From the NCBI RefSeq assembly GCF_000247695.1, contig NW_004624843.1:1668684-1732683 (forward strand): a DNA stretch of 64,000 nt, given 5' to 3'. The first letter of the stretch is position 1. The number at the start of each line of letters is the position of its first letter. The translations under genes were made by a program, and so were the position numbers. Below are positions 43,412-55,205 of this stretch, piece after piece. Below the pieces are notes generated by a model. That model ran no database searches and was not told the origin of the DNA. It saw nothing but the letters and a program-made list of their open reading frames with translations. The DNA comes from Heterocephalus glaber. Its lineage: Eukaryota > Chordata > Mammalia > Rodentia > Bathyergidae.

Positions 43412-43800
43412 TGTCTTAGTTATTTTTCTTGCTGCTGAGACAAAATATCCAACAGCCAGAGTTAGAAGAGGAGAACTTTATTTTGCTCACACTTCGTAGA
43501 GGTTTCAGTCCATAATTAGCTGGCTCCAAGGCAGGGTGCCACAGCAGAGGAGAAACAGTTCACAGCGGGCAGCAGGTAGCAAAGCAACAAGGGAGACCAC
43601 TGCTCTTTCTATCCCTTATATCTTATCCAGGCTACTTAGGGCAGGTAGGACTCACACCCTTAATCCTAGTGCCCTTGAGCCTAGCTCTGCATGGTGAATC
43701 AATCCCAGCATCACACACTCTAGATCCAGCCACCTCTGAAAAAGCCCCACCCATGTTTGAGGGGACATCTGGGCACAAGTCACCACACCTACTGAAGGAT
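43412..43800 (-). mobile_element. MaLR-type LTR (reverse)
   Basis: Begins TGTCTTAGTTATTTTTCTTG CTGCTG, with CTTTATTTTGCTCACACTTC and AAAAAGCCCCACCCATGTTT GAGG. The far end is not sharply defined. Confidence 0.72.
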
Positions 43801-46467
43801 TCCCCTATCAAGCTGATGGCCAGGCTCCCAAACTCTCTGCTTCCCTCAGGCAGCACCCACACTGGGACTCGGTTTCGCTGGCACCCAGTCCTGTGTGTGC
43901 CATATGTATTTATATTTCAGATCACACTACTCAATCAAATAGCATCTATGCCAATACATGTGACTACACTTTTGATTGACAGAGGATATATTTTATTTTT
44001 GACTGAAAACCCAACTACGGAAAGACACTGAGAAGGGCACTTTGTCTGTATTGTATTCTTTCCAAAACTCTGTAACTCTAGCCTTCTCTGGAGCGAAGCA
44101 TCAAACAAACCCATCCTGGGAGACATTCTGCTGCACATCTGTCCGGTGCTTAACATCAATATCACGAAAGACAGAGAAAGATAGAGAAACTATCAGAGAC
44201 GAGAGGAAACTGGGAAGACATGACAAGTAAATACAGTGAGGCTCCCTGAAATAGATCCTGGGAGAGAGGACAATGGAAAAAGTAGTAAAATCCAAATAAA
44301 GTCTAGAGTTTGGTTAATAATAACACACTGATGTTGGTTTCTTAGTTTTGACAAATGTGGGACAGTGACAAGGTGTTAACAACTGCGAGGGCTGGATGGG
44401 GGTGTTCAGGAGCTCTCTGTGCTGTCTTTGCCACGGATCTGGAAATCTACAATTACTCCAGAACAAAACGTTAAAACCAACAACAGCAACAGCTAAATTA
44501 CATGCTTTGGTAGATTTGGTAATGGTAGGTTGTTTTTAAACAATGCTGTTAAATTATGTGTGGGCAATTTTTCTAATTGTAAAAGCTAAGGAAAACATTT
44601 TTCATCCTGCTTCACAATTTTCCTTATGTTCATGCTCCACTTGGAAAAAACTGAAACCAAGAATTATAAAAGATGCCCTGTGGCTGTAGATTATGCAAAA
44701 AAGATGATGCTGAACTTCCACTCCCTCAAACTTGATGGCCAGGGTTAAAATACAGGCAAAGAAATGTGCCTTTATTCATGTTTTCACAAAATATTTCACA
44801 AAATTATACCACTCGTTATGATGTCCCCATTCTACTGTGTTTTGAATTAACAAACTGCTGATCTCAATTCCATGGAAGAAGACATCTTCTTCTAAACCCT
44901 AAAGATAATCGCAGGTTGTGAATGGTGCTCTAAAGAAGTGGGCGGGATAGCGGACTGGCAAGGGACTGTTAGGGACGGGAGAGCTTCCTGGGGAGGTAAG
45001 GGAAACTCTTCAAGAAAATAACAGTTGTGTTGAAGTCAGAGTGAGGCTTAGGTAATTTTGATTGACTGAGTGTAATGGAGGAGAAAGTCACATAAGGCAG
45101 TGCAGGCAAGTACAGTGAGAGGTTTGAGCTGCCAGTGAGCAGCAGGATCCAAAGGAAGGGGGAGGAGGAGGAGCGGGGAGGTCAGAAGAGGCTTCCTGGA
45201 AGAGGCTGCCACCCAGCTGTGCTCTGAAAGACAAGAAGGGCTGCCCCAGGCCAGTGTGGAAGGGCAGAGGCGCTCTCCAGCAGGGGGTGAAACTATATAC
45301 ATATGAGTGCAATCCATAGTAGGGTCACACATAGCGTGTAGATACTGTCAACTGTGTATGAACTAGCCTGTTTTATCTTGGAAGCCATAGCTAGTTTGAC
45401 AAGGGAATGACGTGGCTGGAGTCATGTTTTTCAGTCTTGGCAGCAGTCTGACCTTACACTTGCAGTGTGGCCTGTGGACCAATAGCACCAGCACCACCTG
45501 GAGCTTGTTGGAAAGGCAGAATTCAGGGCTCACTGGACTGAGATCGGCTTTTCAACAAGAATCTAGAGTGAATCTGATGCACAATGTAGTATGGAAAATG
45601 GAGCGGAGAGTCTGGTCCTCCCAAGACAGGGGCAAGGTCTAAGAAATTACTGTAACAGTCTAGGTAAGAGGTGGAGATAGGCCAGGGCCACAGCACCAGG
45701 GAGGAAGGAGAGAGCAGATGTTACACAGGTTTCTGGGATGGGCCTTCGGGTCATACTTGGGCGTCACTACTCAAACTTACTGTTATAGCGTAAAAGCAGT
45801 CAAAGACAACACATAGACAAATGAGTGTGGTTGTGTTGCAATAAAATTTTACTGCCCAAAACAGGCAAAAGCCTGTTTTTAATCATCATCATTATTATTA
45901 CTACATTTTGCTGAAAAAAAAAAGTGTTAGTTTGTCAGCTTCTGGTCTAGACTTGGAATACAGTGGAGAATATGTTAATAGTATAAATTAAACTTTAATG
46001 GGTTTCTTGTCAGCAGCTCTTATATTGTGAACAGCATAGAGACCTCAGGAAATATTCTTCCAGTATTCCAGAACTGTTATCTGCTTCTGCTAATAAGTTA
46101 CTTGTATCACTGATAAATGAGTGGGCCTTCTTTACTTCATGTTCATTATTATAAACTGAAATAGCAACCAATATTCATGTTGAATCCACATACATTTATC
46201 AGCCTCCCTATAGTGACAAGAGTTCAGCAAAAACCAATGAAAGCATCCTGTGAGAATCAACTAGCTGTAATGCAATTTACAATAAAAATTTTTGTCTTCT
46301 TGTTAGTTATAAATGGTGCATCACACATATTTACATCAATAAAATTTTTAATAAACTTACAGGCACAAAGGTACACTTTTTCTTTTCTGGGTTGCTGATG
46401 ACAGGGTCGCTGCATTTTTAGGTGTGAAGGTGGATGTAGCTGGTGGGAAACAGGAGGAGCAGTTCTG

Positions 46468-46468
<1 letters not shown>
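43801..46468. other. Intergenic stretch with an hAT remnant
   Basis: 45445-45600 (AGTGTGGCCTGTGGACCAAT AGCACCAGCACCACCTGGAG) is a MER20-like hAT fragment. 44930-45260 has ancient-repeat wording. Otherwise unassigned. Confidence 0.5.

Positions 46469-46502
<34 letters not shown>
46469..46502. repeat. (CA)16-17 microsatellite
   Basis: Uninterrupted AC units. Confidence 0.97.
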
Positions 46503-46505
<3 letters not shown>

Positions 46506-46653
46506 AAGCTGGACTTCAGCTTTGGATACATTCCCCAATTCTGTTATTTTCAAACAGGCCCAGTCAGCACCCAACTCTGCCTCTCATGAGTGACTCTAAT
46601 TTGTTGCCAAATCTTAAGTAGAATCAAAAGATTTTCTAAAGGCCATGAAGTAT

Positions 46654-46747
46654 TGGGCCGGGGATTTAGCTCAGTGGTTTCACTGCCTGCCTCACAAGTG
46701 CAAGGACTTGAGTTTCATCCCCGGTACCAAAAAATAAAATAAATGCA
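46654..46747 (+). mobile_element. ID SINE, young subfamily
   Basis: GGGCCGGGGATTTAGCTCAG TGGTTTCAC … AGTTTCATCCCCGGTACC and an A-rich tail. Target duplication CATGAAGTAT (46644-46653, 46748-46757). Confidence 0.93.
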
Positions 46748-46974
46748 CATGAAGTATCCACTCATATCCTCTGCCTCTAGTAAAATAAATGGCCATTGTG
46801 TGATGCTGTTCACGCTGAGCCCCTAAGCCGTCGTCCCCAATGCAGGCCACATGAAGGCAAAATACCGACAGAACCTTCCACTCTCTGGAGTTTAATCATG
46901 GGGGAAGAAAACACATTAAAAAAGAATGCAAGTGACTTCTTCCATCAGTCCCAGAGGGTCTTTCTGTCTCTCGT

Positions 46975-47175
46975 TTTGTGGTACTGGGGATTGGACCCAA
47001 GGTCTTCACATGGAGCCACATCCCCAGATCTTTTTTAATTTTGTATTTTGAGACAAGGTCTCCAAAAATTGCCATGTAGGCTTGGCTATGCTCTGGCCTC
47101 TAACCTGCGATCCTCCTGCCTCAGCCTCTCAGAGTGCTGGGATTACAGGGGTATGCTATGACACCCAGCCAAAAA
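46975..47175 (-). mobile_element. B1-ID composite SINE
   Basis: Reverse ID half (GTGGTACTGGGGATTGGACC … AGCCACATCCCCAG), linker TTTTTTAATTTTGTATTTT, reverse B1 half (GAGACAAGGTCTCC … AGTGCTGGGATTACAGGGG). Confidence 0.88.
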
Positions 47176-47362
47176 TCTCCTTTAGGGAAAACATGTTTAT
47201 TTTAATGTTTTAGTTCAGGAAAAGCACTTTCTAGTTTCAGAACCTAGATTGTGTTTCAACCTGCCATTTTGAGCACAAGGTAAAGCCAAGTGGGACTTGA
47301 GGCTGGAGTGTGAACTGTCCTCACAGTCTGGCTGGAATGCTTCTTTATAAGACTGTTCTTAA

Positions 47363-47503
47363 CTGGGTGAGGTAGCATGCACGCTAATCCCAGCATTTGG
47401 GAAGCTGAGGTGGGGAGATCTCTGAGACTTCGAGGCCAAGCTTGAGCTATACAGTAAATTCAAGGCCAGCCCGAATTACACAGTGAAAATTTTGTCTCAA
47501 AAA
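47363..47503 (+). mobile_element. B1-type SINE
   Basis: CTGGGTGAGGTAGCATGCAC GCTAATCCC … AAGGCCAGCCCGAATTACAC AG. It ends TGTCTCAAAAATC without an ID half. AGGCCA occurs twice, suggesting an internal duplication. Confidence 0.75.
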
Positions 47504-47740
47504 TCTTTAAATTTTATTTTTTATTAGTAGATGTTTGCAGTACATAATGATTACGTTCCTCTTGGGGAGTTGGTGCCTGCACATAACACAGCTTAATTAT
47601 TTTTCATCCTCTTCCCCTCCCTGCCCCTCCACGTCTTGGTTCCCTTCCGTTTTACAAGACTTAGCTCCCTAAAAACATGAAGAAGGAGAAGAAGGAGCAG
47701 GAGGAGAGGAAGAAGAAGAGGGGGAGAGGAAGAAGAATGT
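47504..47740 (-). mobile_element. L1 3' end (reverse) plus purine tract
   Basis: GCAGTACATAATGATTACGT … GGGGAGTTGGTGCC matches the reverse L1 end at 19150-19345. A GAAGGAG purine run covers 47680-47737. Confidence 0.6.
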
Positions 47741-48473
47741 TCTAATGTTAAGCGACTCATTTTTAAATCCATTTTTCATTTTGTTAACCCATTTTAAAAT
47801 TTGTTATTTGTAACAGGAGATTCTCCAGCCTCCACACAAATGCTGTTACTACCAACTAGTCACTCAGTTACTTAGAAACCCTGAAGGACCAAAGTTAAAT
47901 CACGGAAGTACCTTTATCTCCTGGCTGTTTCTGAACCCTGTTACTGTCCGTGCTGTGGAGTTTTTATGGAACTTCTAAGAATAGAGTAGAAAAGGAAACA
48001 TTTTTTATCTTTCAGTAAGCAAAGATCCCAGTGGAAATAATTTAAATTTAAATATTTCTTCCTGTACAAAGAGTGCCCCAGGGATCTAGAAGGTGTGTGT
48101 GTGGGGGGGGGGTGGTGGCAGGGGTTAGGGACAGAAAAGACTTCTGTGTCCCACATCCAAGTTGCTGGGACTCAAGAGTCTGAGGGTGTCAGGTAGGCAT
48201 AGAGATTGCTTAGTGAGACCTCTCATGCTGCAAGTGAGAAAGCAGAGCTGCTGAGAAGGGGCTTGTGCGAGGGCACCGAGTCGCTGTGATGAAGTCAGAA
48301 TGAACGAAGGCACCGGCTTTTCTGTCTACCTCTCCATTAAGCCATGGTCCTCGAGGCAGCACACAGCCCATTTCCCTTGCTAATGTGGGTAGGTCCAAAT
48401 GTGTGTGTTTGCTAGAAATGCTTCTACTTGTACTTACAGCTTTTCTTCTTTATATTTTATTTGTTTGTTTTTA
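47741..48473. other. Intergenic stretch, no gene recognised
   Basis: A (GT)n then G9 tract lies at about 48091-48112. The rest is unassigned. Confidence 0.4.
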
Positions 48474-48597
48474 GAAACAAACCATCTCAAAGGCTGGCCT
48501 TGAACTCACTAGGTAGCCCAGGCTGAGCTTGAACTCAGAGCTCCTTCTCCTCAGCCTCCCCAGTGCTGGGATTGCAGGATCGCACCGCCAGGCCCTG
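48474..48597 (-). mobile_element. B1 SINE (reverse)
   Basis: AAGGCTGGCCTTGAACTCAC TAGGTAGCCCAGGCTGAGC … CCAGTGCTGGGATTGCAGGA TC. Confidence 0.85.
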
Positions 48598-51500
48598 CTC
48601 TACTTAACAGCCATTCATTCCTGGGGCTTGAGAGCCAACCTCTGTGGTTTTTGATGCTCACTTTTCTTCAAGACTTTGATGATGCAACATAAAGACATCA
48701 GAAACTCTTCACAGGAAACTGTCCATTTTACAATCTCTTTCCTAAAATGAGTTCAATTCTAAGCTCCATCGAGACAGAGCAACTGAAATCCTGCGATTTA
48801 GGGTGAGAAATGGTCAAAGTCCTAGTTTTTCATCTCCTCTGAAGCAGCCCAATATGCTTTTTATTTTTTGTACATAATAAAAAATCTAGAGATCGTTTTA
48901 CATTGGGGAGATCTTTTGTTAGCTAGAGCTTTTTAGATAGGAAATATTTGCTGCTTTTTGCAAAAGCAGGCAAGACTTACATGAGAACCTACAAGCCCCA
49001 TTGAGACTATGCCTACTGAAGATAGATGAGATAAAATGACATGTAATGGAGAGTGGGCTTCTGACAGTTTGGTGACAATTTATTGAATCTCATATAACAC
49101 TGGGGCAACCAATTAAACTGTAAACAGAAAACAATATGCATAAAAACTGTGAGGCTGGTACCATCACAAGACTTAATGCTTGAGCAACTACTGTACCTCA
49201 CAAAGCGAAAATGAACAACGCTGAAATGAACAACGTTTCATAAGAGTATAATTACAAACAATGACATTCATGCATTCAATGGCCCTTGATGCTGGTGTTC
49301 ATGTACTGATAGTAACCATCACTGTGATCAAAGTCTAGAATGTTTTGCCTGCCGAAGCAAAAGCTGTCAACACGATGACGTCTTCTCAGTATCTCACTTT
49401 GCACTTCCTAAAACACAGATTCTCTTACATGAGCACAGGACAATGATCAAAATCAGGTAATCAACTCGGAAACAACACTATTACCTTATCTACGGATCTT
49501 ATTAAAATGTTGCCAATTGCCCCAACACTATGTTTTACAGCACCAGCAACCCAAAATCGAAATTCTACCACCTTGGCTCCAGTCTCCTGGGATCCGGAAT
49601 AACTTTCTGAGTCTTTCTTTCTCACAATGTTGGCCATCTTTGAGGAGTACAGGCCAAATTGTTTTGTAGATTAGCTCTCAATTAACTCAGGTTTGTGGGA
49701 TGTTTCCTCATGACCGGGTGCCGGTTATGCGCTTTTGGCAGGTACACCCCAGGCGTAGAGCTCGATTTTTCTCTGCACCCTATCCAGAGACCCTTGGCTT
49801 GGTCCCTTTCCTGGAAGGTTAGCTCTCACCATTTGGGTAAGGTGGTGCCTGCCAGGTTTCCCAACTGTGAAGTTATTATTTCCCCCCTCATATTGGATAG
49901 TACTGGGAGGATCATTCCTTGACCTGTCATATTATTCAGTGTCTATTCTTGTGAGCATTCCTTTGCTAAGACAATAAAATCTCAACAGGTTAGAATCAGT
50001 TAAATGGAAGTAGCCTTTGCTAAAGGTGTTGATGCTCCTTACAACTTGGTGACAAGAGAGAACTTAAACGTGGTGTCAGAGCAGCCATCAGGTGTTGCTG
50101 TGGTCGCCTGCAGCTCTTCATCCCGGTGTTCAACCTTGGCATCTGCTGCAGTTGGCACATTATCATAGATGTTTAGATTCCTCCTCTCTCCTCACAGATT
50201 AACTGGATTATAATAATTCTTCTGTGCTTAGAAAGTCAAGAAAGCTTAGATGTTTTAGTAAGAGTTTCAGCAGTTTATGTTAAAGTGACTTAAATTTTGT
50301 AAAATCCCCATTTCCCATTTAAGCAAATAAAACCTTTCTGCCTAAGGATCTCCAGCCTATAATAAAACCCTTTTCATTTTTGGCAAATATATTCTTAAAA
50401 AATACAATGGTGCTTATATGAATAGTGACTGGGTATGTTTTATTTTTCATTGACTATGTTCTGCTTTTGTACACACATGTGAGGTTATATTAATCAATCC
50501 GTAGCTTTTACCACCATAATTTCTCTTTTCATTCAACATTTTGTGTTAACTGTTTTTGAAAAGGACATTCCTGGCCTCAGATCATGGATAATTAATGGGT
50601 AAGAATTATGCATTCTCTGAAACAATTTTCGAGAATATTTCTTTCTTTTGTTTCTTTAGAAGAAGTGTGGGAAAATGTGCTACACACATTTCTCAAAGCT
50701 AGGCTGTTACCACAAAAAGAAAAAAAGAAGAAAAAATTCTGCCAGATTCTAAATGCTTACTCATCACTAGGAAAACTTTCAGACTTTTACATTTCCTGAA
50801 GCGCTGGGTCTTCCAGTTTCAAATGCCTTCATTTTTATTTTGTTAAATAAGAAATGAAGACTTGAAAGGAGACATGTGTGACCACCGAGTGGAGAGTCTG
50901 CAGCTTTCTGTTCATTTATAAGCTCTGAAAGACCAGAAGAAGCAGAGAGCCCTGTGTTTTCATTTCAAAGCCAGGCAGAGGTGAAGGACAGAGGTGCAGC
51001 GATGAGTTTGGGAGGGGTGTGCATGGATGCTTAGATGGCGTCCTCAGGGTTCACAACCCCCTCCAACTGCCACACTGCCCATGGACCACACACCTGTCGG
51101 CCTTCTCCATTCATGTCCCATTGTCCATGGCTGAGCTGTTGCTCTCTTGCTTATCTTTAGTTGTATCTAGGCTACCGAAATAAGTCCCTGAGCTATGTCA
51201 GGCATTTGAAGAGATAAACGAATGCTTCAGAGGTTCGATTATTACCATGCAACATAGCCATGAAGAGCCTTAAAATAACCCAAGACAGCTTACCTTCTTA
51301 GGGAATGAGAAGACAATTCAGCGATGTCCCCATCTACTTACTGACAGGGGTAGAACTTGTCTGGATCTTTTTCCAGTGCTTTGTGAGTAAATGAATTTGA
51401 TTCTCATAGAACTCAAAAACGGAAAGTAGAGTCCAGTCTCCCCAGTGTTCTTTACCGAATGTTGGCAGAGGTCCCTGGGAGAATTTAAGTGCATGCATGA

Positions 51501-51689
51501 CCCTAGAGTCTTATAAGTGTTCAAAACTAGGTTCTACCAAAGTAGTCTTTCCATTTGGAATATGTTCTTCCTGTTAAACATTTTCAAGACATGAATGGAT
51601 CTGGGAATTATAGAAACATGCTGAATAAATAAGAAGGTTGCAAAAAGAACATATATGACAATATTCAAATAACTTTTAAACTTTTTATG
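48598..51689. other. Intergenic stretch, mostly unassigned
   Basis: 49690-49960 (ATGACCGGGTGCCGGTTATG CGC … GGTGCCTGCCAGGTTTCCC) has the wording of a very old reverse L1. No exon or RNA gene recognised elsewhere. Remaining sequence is AT-rich. Confidence 0.4.
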
Positions 51690-52440
51690 GATACTTGTAA
51701 TAAATTTCTTTGATGTTTTGGCAAATGCATGCAGCTGTGTAATCACAACAATCAAGATACAAACATTTCATCCCACATCTCCAAACTCTCTTGTGCTGCC
51801 TTGTTAGAGTTATTTAATCTTCACTGACTCGTTTCCCCCCACTGCTCTCTGGCAACTGTGCACCTGCAGCCTGTAACTGTTGCCTTTTCCAGAATGGCCA
51901 TAGAATTGGAATCATATACAAAGTAACCTATGCTGTGGCTTTAAAAATTCACTCTAATGGCCAGGAGATCCACACTGGTTGTTGTATGTATCAGTGGTTC
52001 TTTTTCATGGATAGGTAATGTGAAGTTGTACTGATAGAGTTCATTGACAGACATTTAGATTGTGCCCAGTTTTTGACAATGATAAATAAAACTTCTGTAA
52101 ACACTCATATAACAAGTTTTTATGCGAAAGTAGGTCTTCATTTCCCTTGGGTAAAATGGTAAAAATGGGACAACTGGGTCATATGGTGAAGTACAGTTTA
52201 CAAGAAACTGCCAGGCAGTTTTCCAGCGTGACAGTGTGAGAGGTCCAATTGTTCCACATCTTTGCCTTTTTGTGGCATTTTTGGCTCTTTGCTCTATTTT
52301 TAGCCATTCCAATTGGTACCCTGTGGTATTTCATTGTAGTGTATTGAGAATTGTTCCATTTCCTAATAATATGAGCACATTTTCATATGATTGTCTAACA
52401 TCTGTATATCTTCTTAGGTATAGCATTTGTTCAGATCTTT
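51690..52440 (-). mobile_element. Old L1 3' region (reverse)
   Basis: ATAGAATTGGAATCATATAC …, TTGTGCCCAGTTTTTGACAA TG, GGGACAACTGGGTCATATGG TG, AAGAAACTGCCAGGCAGTTT TCC are successive antisense L1M blocks. A sense-orientation L1 scrap (ATACATGAATGTTTATAGCA G) is at about 52607-52700. Confidence 0.85.
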
Positions 52441-52449
52441 GGCTTTTTT

Positions 52450-52580
52450 TCCCCTACAGTACTGGGGATAGAATCCAGGGCTTTTGCATTGAGCTATATC
52501 CCTAAACTTTTTTAAATTTTTTCTTTCAAGACAAGATCTCACTAAATTGTTGAGTTGCCCAGGCTGGATTCAAACTTCTA
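52450..52580 (-). mobile_element. B1-ID composite SINE, truncated
   Basis: CAGTACTGGGGATAGAATCC AGGG … TTGAGCTATATCCC, linker, GACAAGATCTCACTAAATTG TTGAGTTGCCCAGGCTGGAT TC. The 5' end of the B1 half is missing. Confidence 0.78.
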
Positions 52581-52875
52581 AAGAAAGGGAGACTTAGTCA
52601 GGTTTTCATGTGAAAACCTATACATGAATGTTTATAGCAGTAATAACAGTGTTTATTAGTAACAGCTAAAAATTGGGGGGAAAACACCAAGAACTCTTCA
52701 GCGATCCCCAAAGGTCACTGTATAAAGTGGTAGCTTTCCAGCTACACCTTAGCTTGAGTTACTCCATTTTGGGTGCAAATGCTAAGGTAGAATAGCTCTG
52801 CATCTTGTCCATATAAGTAAACAATCATCATGTGTATAGGACAGTCATAAGGCTCAGGCTGGTAAGTGATTCATT

Positions 52876-53000
52876 TTTTTCTTTTGTTTTGAGACACAGT
52901 CTCACTATGTAGCCCAGGCTGGTCTCATGGTCATGATGATCCTCCTGCTTCAGCCTCCCAAGTGCTGAAATTACAGTAGTGCACCACCATGCCTGCCTTA
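52876..53000 (-). mobile_element. B1 SINE (reverse)
   Basis: GAGACACAGTCTCACTATGT AGCCCAGGCTGG … CCTCCCAAGTGCTGAAATTA CAG … ACCACCATGCCTGCC. Confidence 0.9.
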
Positions 53001-53247
53001 AATGACTCCTTCATACCAATAAAAATTACAACCTATGAATTGATCAAATTAAATCAGGGACACAGAGATATGGACTTATCAGACATATCAAAAATGTGAA
53101 CTTATCAAATCAAGGAATGATGCGACCACCTCATTCTAAGACATATAAAAGGAGACGCTTAAGGGAAGTTTGTCACACCAACCAGTCATCTTTTTATGTC
53201 AAAGCCTCTACCCAGGAGGACACCAGGTGAACAACTTCCACCTTTAG

Positions 53248-53326
53248 GGCCAGAGATTTAGCTCAGTGGTTCCACCACCTGCCTTGCAAGTACAAGGTCC
53301 TGAGTTAGATCCCCAGTACCAAAAAA
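53248..53326 (+). mobile_element. ID SINE, young, with 15-bp target duplication
   Basis: GGCCAGAGATTTAGCTCAGT GG … TGAGTTAGATCCCCAGTACC and a short A tail. Exact duplication AACTTCCACCTTTAG at 53233-53247 and 53327-53341. Confidence 0.96.
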
Positions 53327-53567
53327 AACTTCCACCTTTAGCTCAGCAGCAGTCCCCCTGCATTGATGCTGCCCACTTCAAAGCAGAGTAGCTGTCTGGA
53401 CACTTTTACCTGGACAGTCTGCAACTAGGTTTGTTGACTGAATACCTAACCAACTACAGTGGCTCTTTTGCATTTGTGTTAACTCTTTGCCGTTGCTCTT
53501 TGCAGTACCTCCTTAAATCTTACTGTTTTTTTCACCTTTTGTTTCTATACTCTAAGCATTACCATTT

Positions 53568-53748
53568 AGCCATGGTGCATGCCTGTAATCCTAGCACTCT
53601 GGGAGGCTGAGGCAGGAGGATTGGAAGTTTGAGCCCAGGGCAATTTAATGATTTAGAGAGATCCTGCCTCAAAATAAAAAAAAAATTTTAAATGGCTGGG
53701 GATGTAACTCAGTGAAAAGACCCTGGGTTCAATCTCCAGTATGGAAAA
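53568..53748 (+). mobile_element. B1-ID composite SINE
   Basis: AGCCATGGTGCATGCCTGTA ATCC … AATTTAATGATTTAGAGAGA TCC, linker, TGGCTGGGGATGTAACTCAG TG … GGTTCAATCTCCAGTATGG. Confidence 0.9.
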
Positions 53749-54242
53749 AAGTTATCATTTTGTTGTGTGTTACATGATTTGAGTGTTAAGATAGTTAATT
53801 GCTAGTGATCATGGTTTGGATAGAATAAGAAATTTGCCAGTGCTATGGCCACGACTCCAAATGAAATCAGGAGTACTCAGTGAAGTAAAGCTGATGAAGC
53901 TGATGTAGTGTCCCTCTAACGACATTCAGTACATTCTGACAACAGTGTCAGTCTATGGGAATGGCATTGCTCACTCATACCAACTGCACACCGGACAATT
54001 TCCATCACATTCACAAGTTGACCAAAGAATGAAAATGGAGAAGCTGGTGATTTCCAGAGTTTTGAGCAAACCGAGATCCAGCTCAGAGTAAAGGATCATA
54101 TCACAAGAAAATGCAACATAAGTTTAACCAATCAGAAACTGCTGACTAACTAACTTCTAACTAGAGACTTGAAGGCTATTGTTCCATTTTAATCAAGTAT
54201 TTTATAGTGCTTCTCTGAACACTTTTTAAAAACTTTCCTTTG

Positions 54243-54440
54243 CAAGTTATTGTGGTGCATACCTGTAATTCTGGCTACTTAGGAGGTTGAGGTGAGAGGG
54301 TTGTGAGTTCAAATCCAACTTGGGCAACATAGTGGGACCTTGGTAGAAGGAAGGAAGGAAAGAAGGAAGGAAGGAAGGAAGGAAGATAGATGGAGGGAGG
54401 GAGGGAGAGAAAAGAAAAAAAAGGAAGAAAAGTAAAAGAA
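54243..54440 (+). mobile_element. B1 SINE with expanded GGAA tail
   Basis: TTATTGTGGTGCATACCTGT AATTCTGG … CTTGGGCAACATAGTGGGAC C, followed by a (GGAA)n purine tract at 54344-54440. Confidence 0.85.
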
Positions 54441-54639
54441 AGAGAAGAAAAGATAAATAAATTTTCCCTTCAAGTCTCCTAGTGGAGTCCAAACCACTCC
54501 TGGTTTGTTGCTGCCTGATTCATGAGCTACAATCTTCTCAAATTAATCCTTTAAAGTTTTTAAATATGCCTCAGTTAATATTTTAACACAGCTGCATGGG
54601 ACTCTACAATTACCTCAAAATCAAAGTTTAGTTTAAAAA

Positions 54640-55205
54640 TTGAGCCAAGTGTACTGGCACTCACCTAGATCCTAGCACTTGGAGGCTGAGGCTGAAGGAT
54701 GTTAAGTTCAAGGCCAGGCTGGGCTACATAGTGAGTTCAGGGCCAATATGGATTAAATAGCGAGACTGTTATGATATAAATCTAAAATATCCCCAAAAGT
54801 CTCATGTGTTCAGAGGTGGTGCTTTTGGAAGGTGATTGGATCATGGGAGTGCTATACTCATCAGTGGATTAATCCATTGATGAGTTCATAGCTGAATGTA
54901 TTTTTAGGAGGTGGTGCCTGGTAGAAGGAGATGGGTCTCTTGGGGTCATGACCTGCAAGGGTGCAGTCTTGTTCCCAGCCTTTCCCTTCTCTCTCTGCTT
55001 CCTGGCTGCCAACACATGAGGAGCTTTAGCCCATGCCCTTCCACCATTCTGTTTCTGGCTTTGAACCAGTCTACCATGGACTGAACTCTCTAAAATCATG
55101 AGCCAAATAAATCTCTCCTTCTTTAAGTTGTGGGTGTTGGGTATTTTGTCTCAGCAAAAGGAAAGTGACTAATACAGAGACCTTATCTCAAAAAACAAAC
55201 AATAT
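54640..55205 (+). mobile_element. B1 SINE split by an LTR
   Basis: 5' part 54640-54766 (AGCACTTGGAGGCTGAGGCT G … GGCTGGGCTACATAGTGAG … AATAGCGAGAC) and 3' part 55177-55205 (GAGACCTTATCTCAAAAAAC) join exactly once the LTR and one copy of its duplication are removed. Confidence 0.88.
54767..55176 (+). mobile_element. MaLR-type LTR, complete, nested in a B1
   Basis: 410 bp, TGTTATGATATAAATC … GTGACTAATACA, with 5-bp target duplication GAGAC at 54762-54766 and 55177-55181. It has an AATAAA signal (CCAAATAAATCTCTCC) about 75 bases from its end. Because it interrupts a rodent B1, it is itself rodent-lineage in age. Confidence 0.93.
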
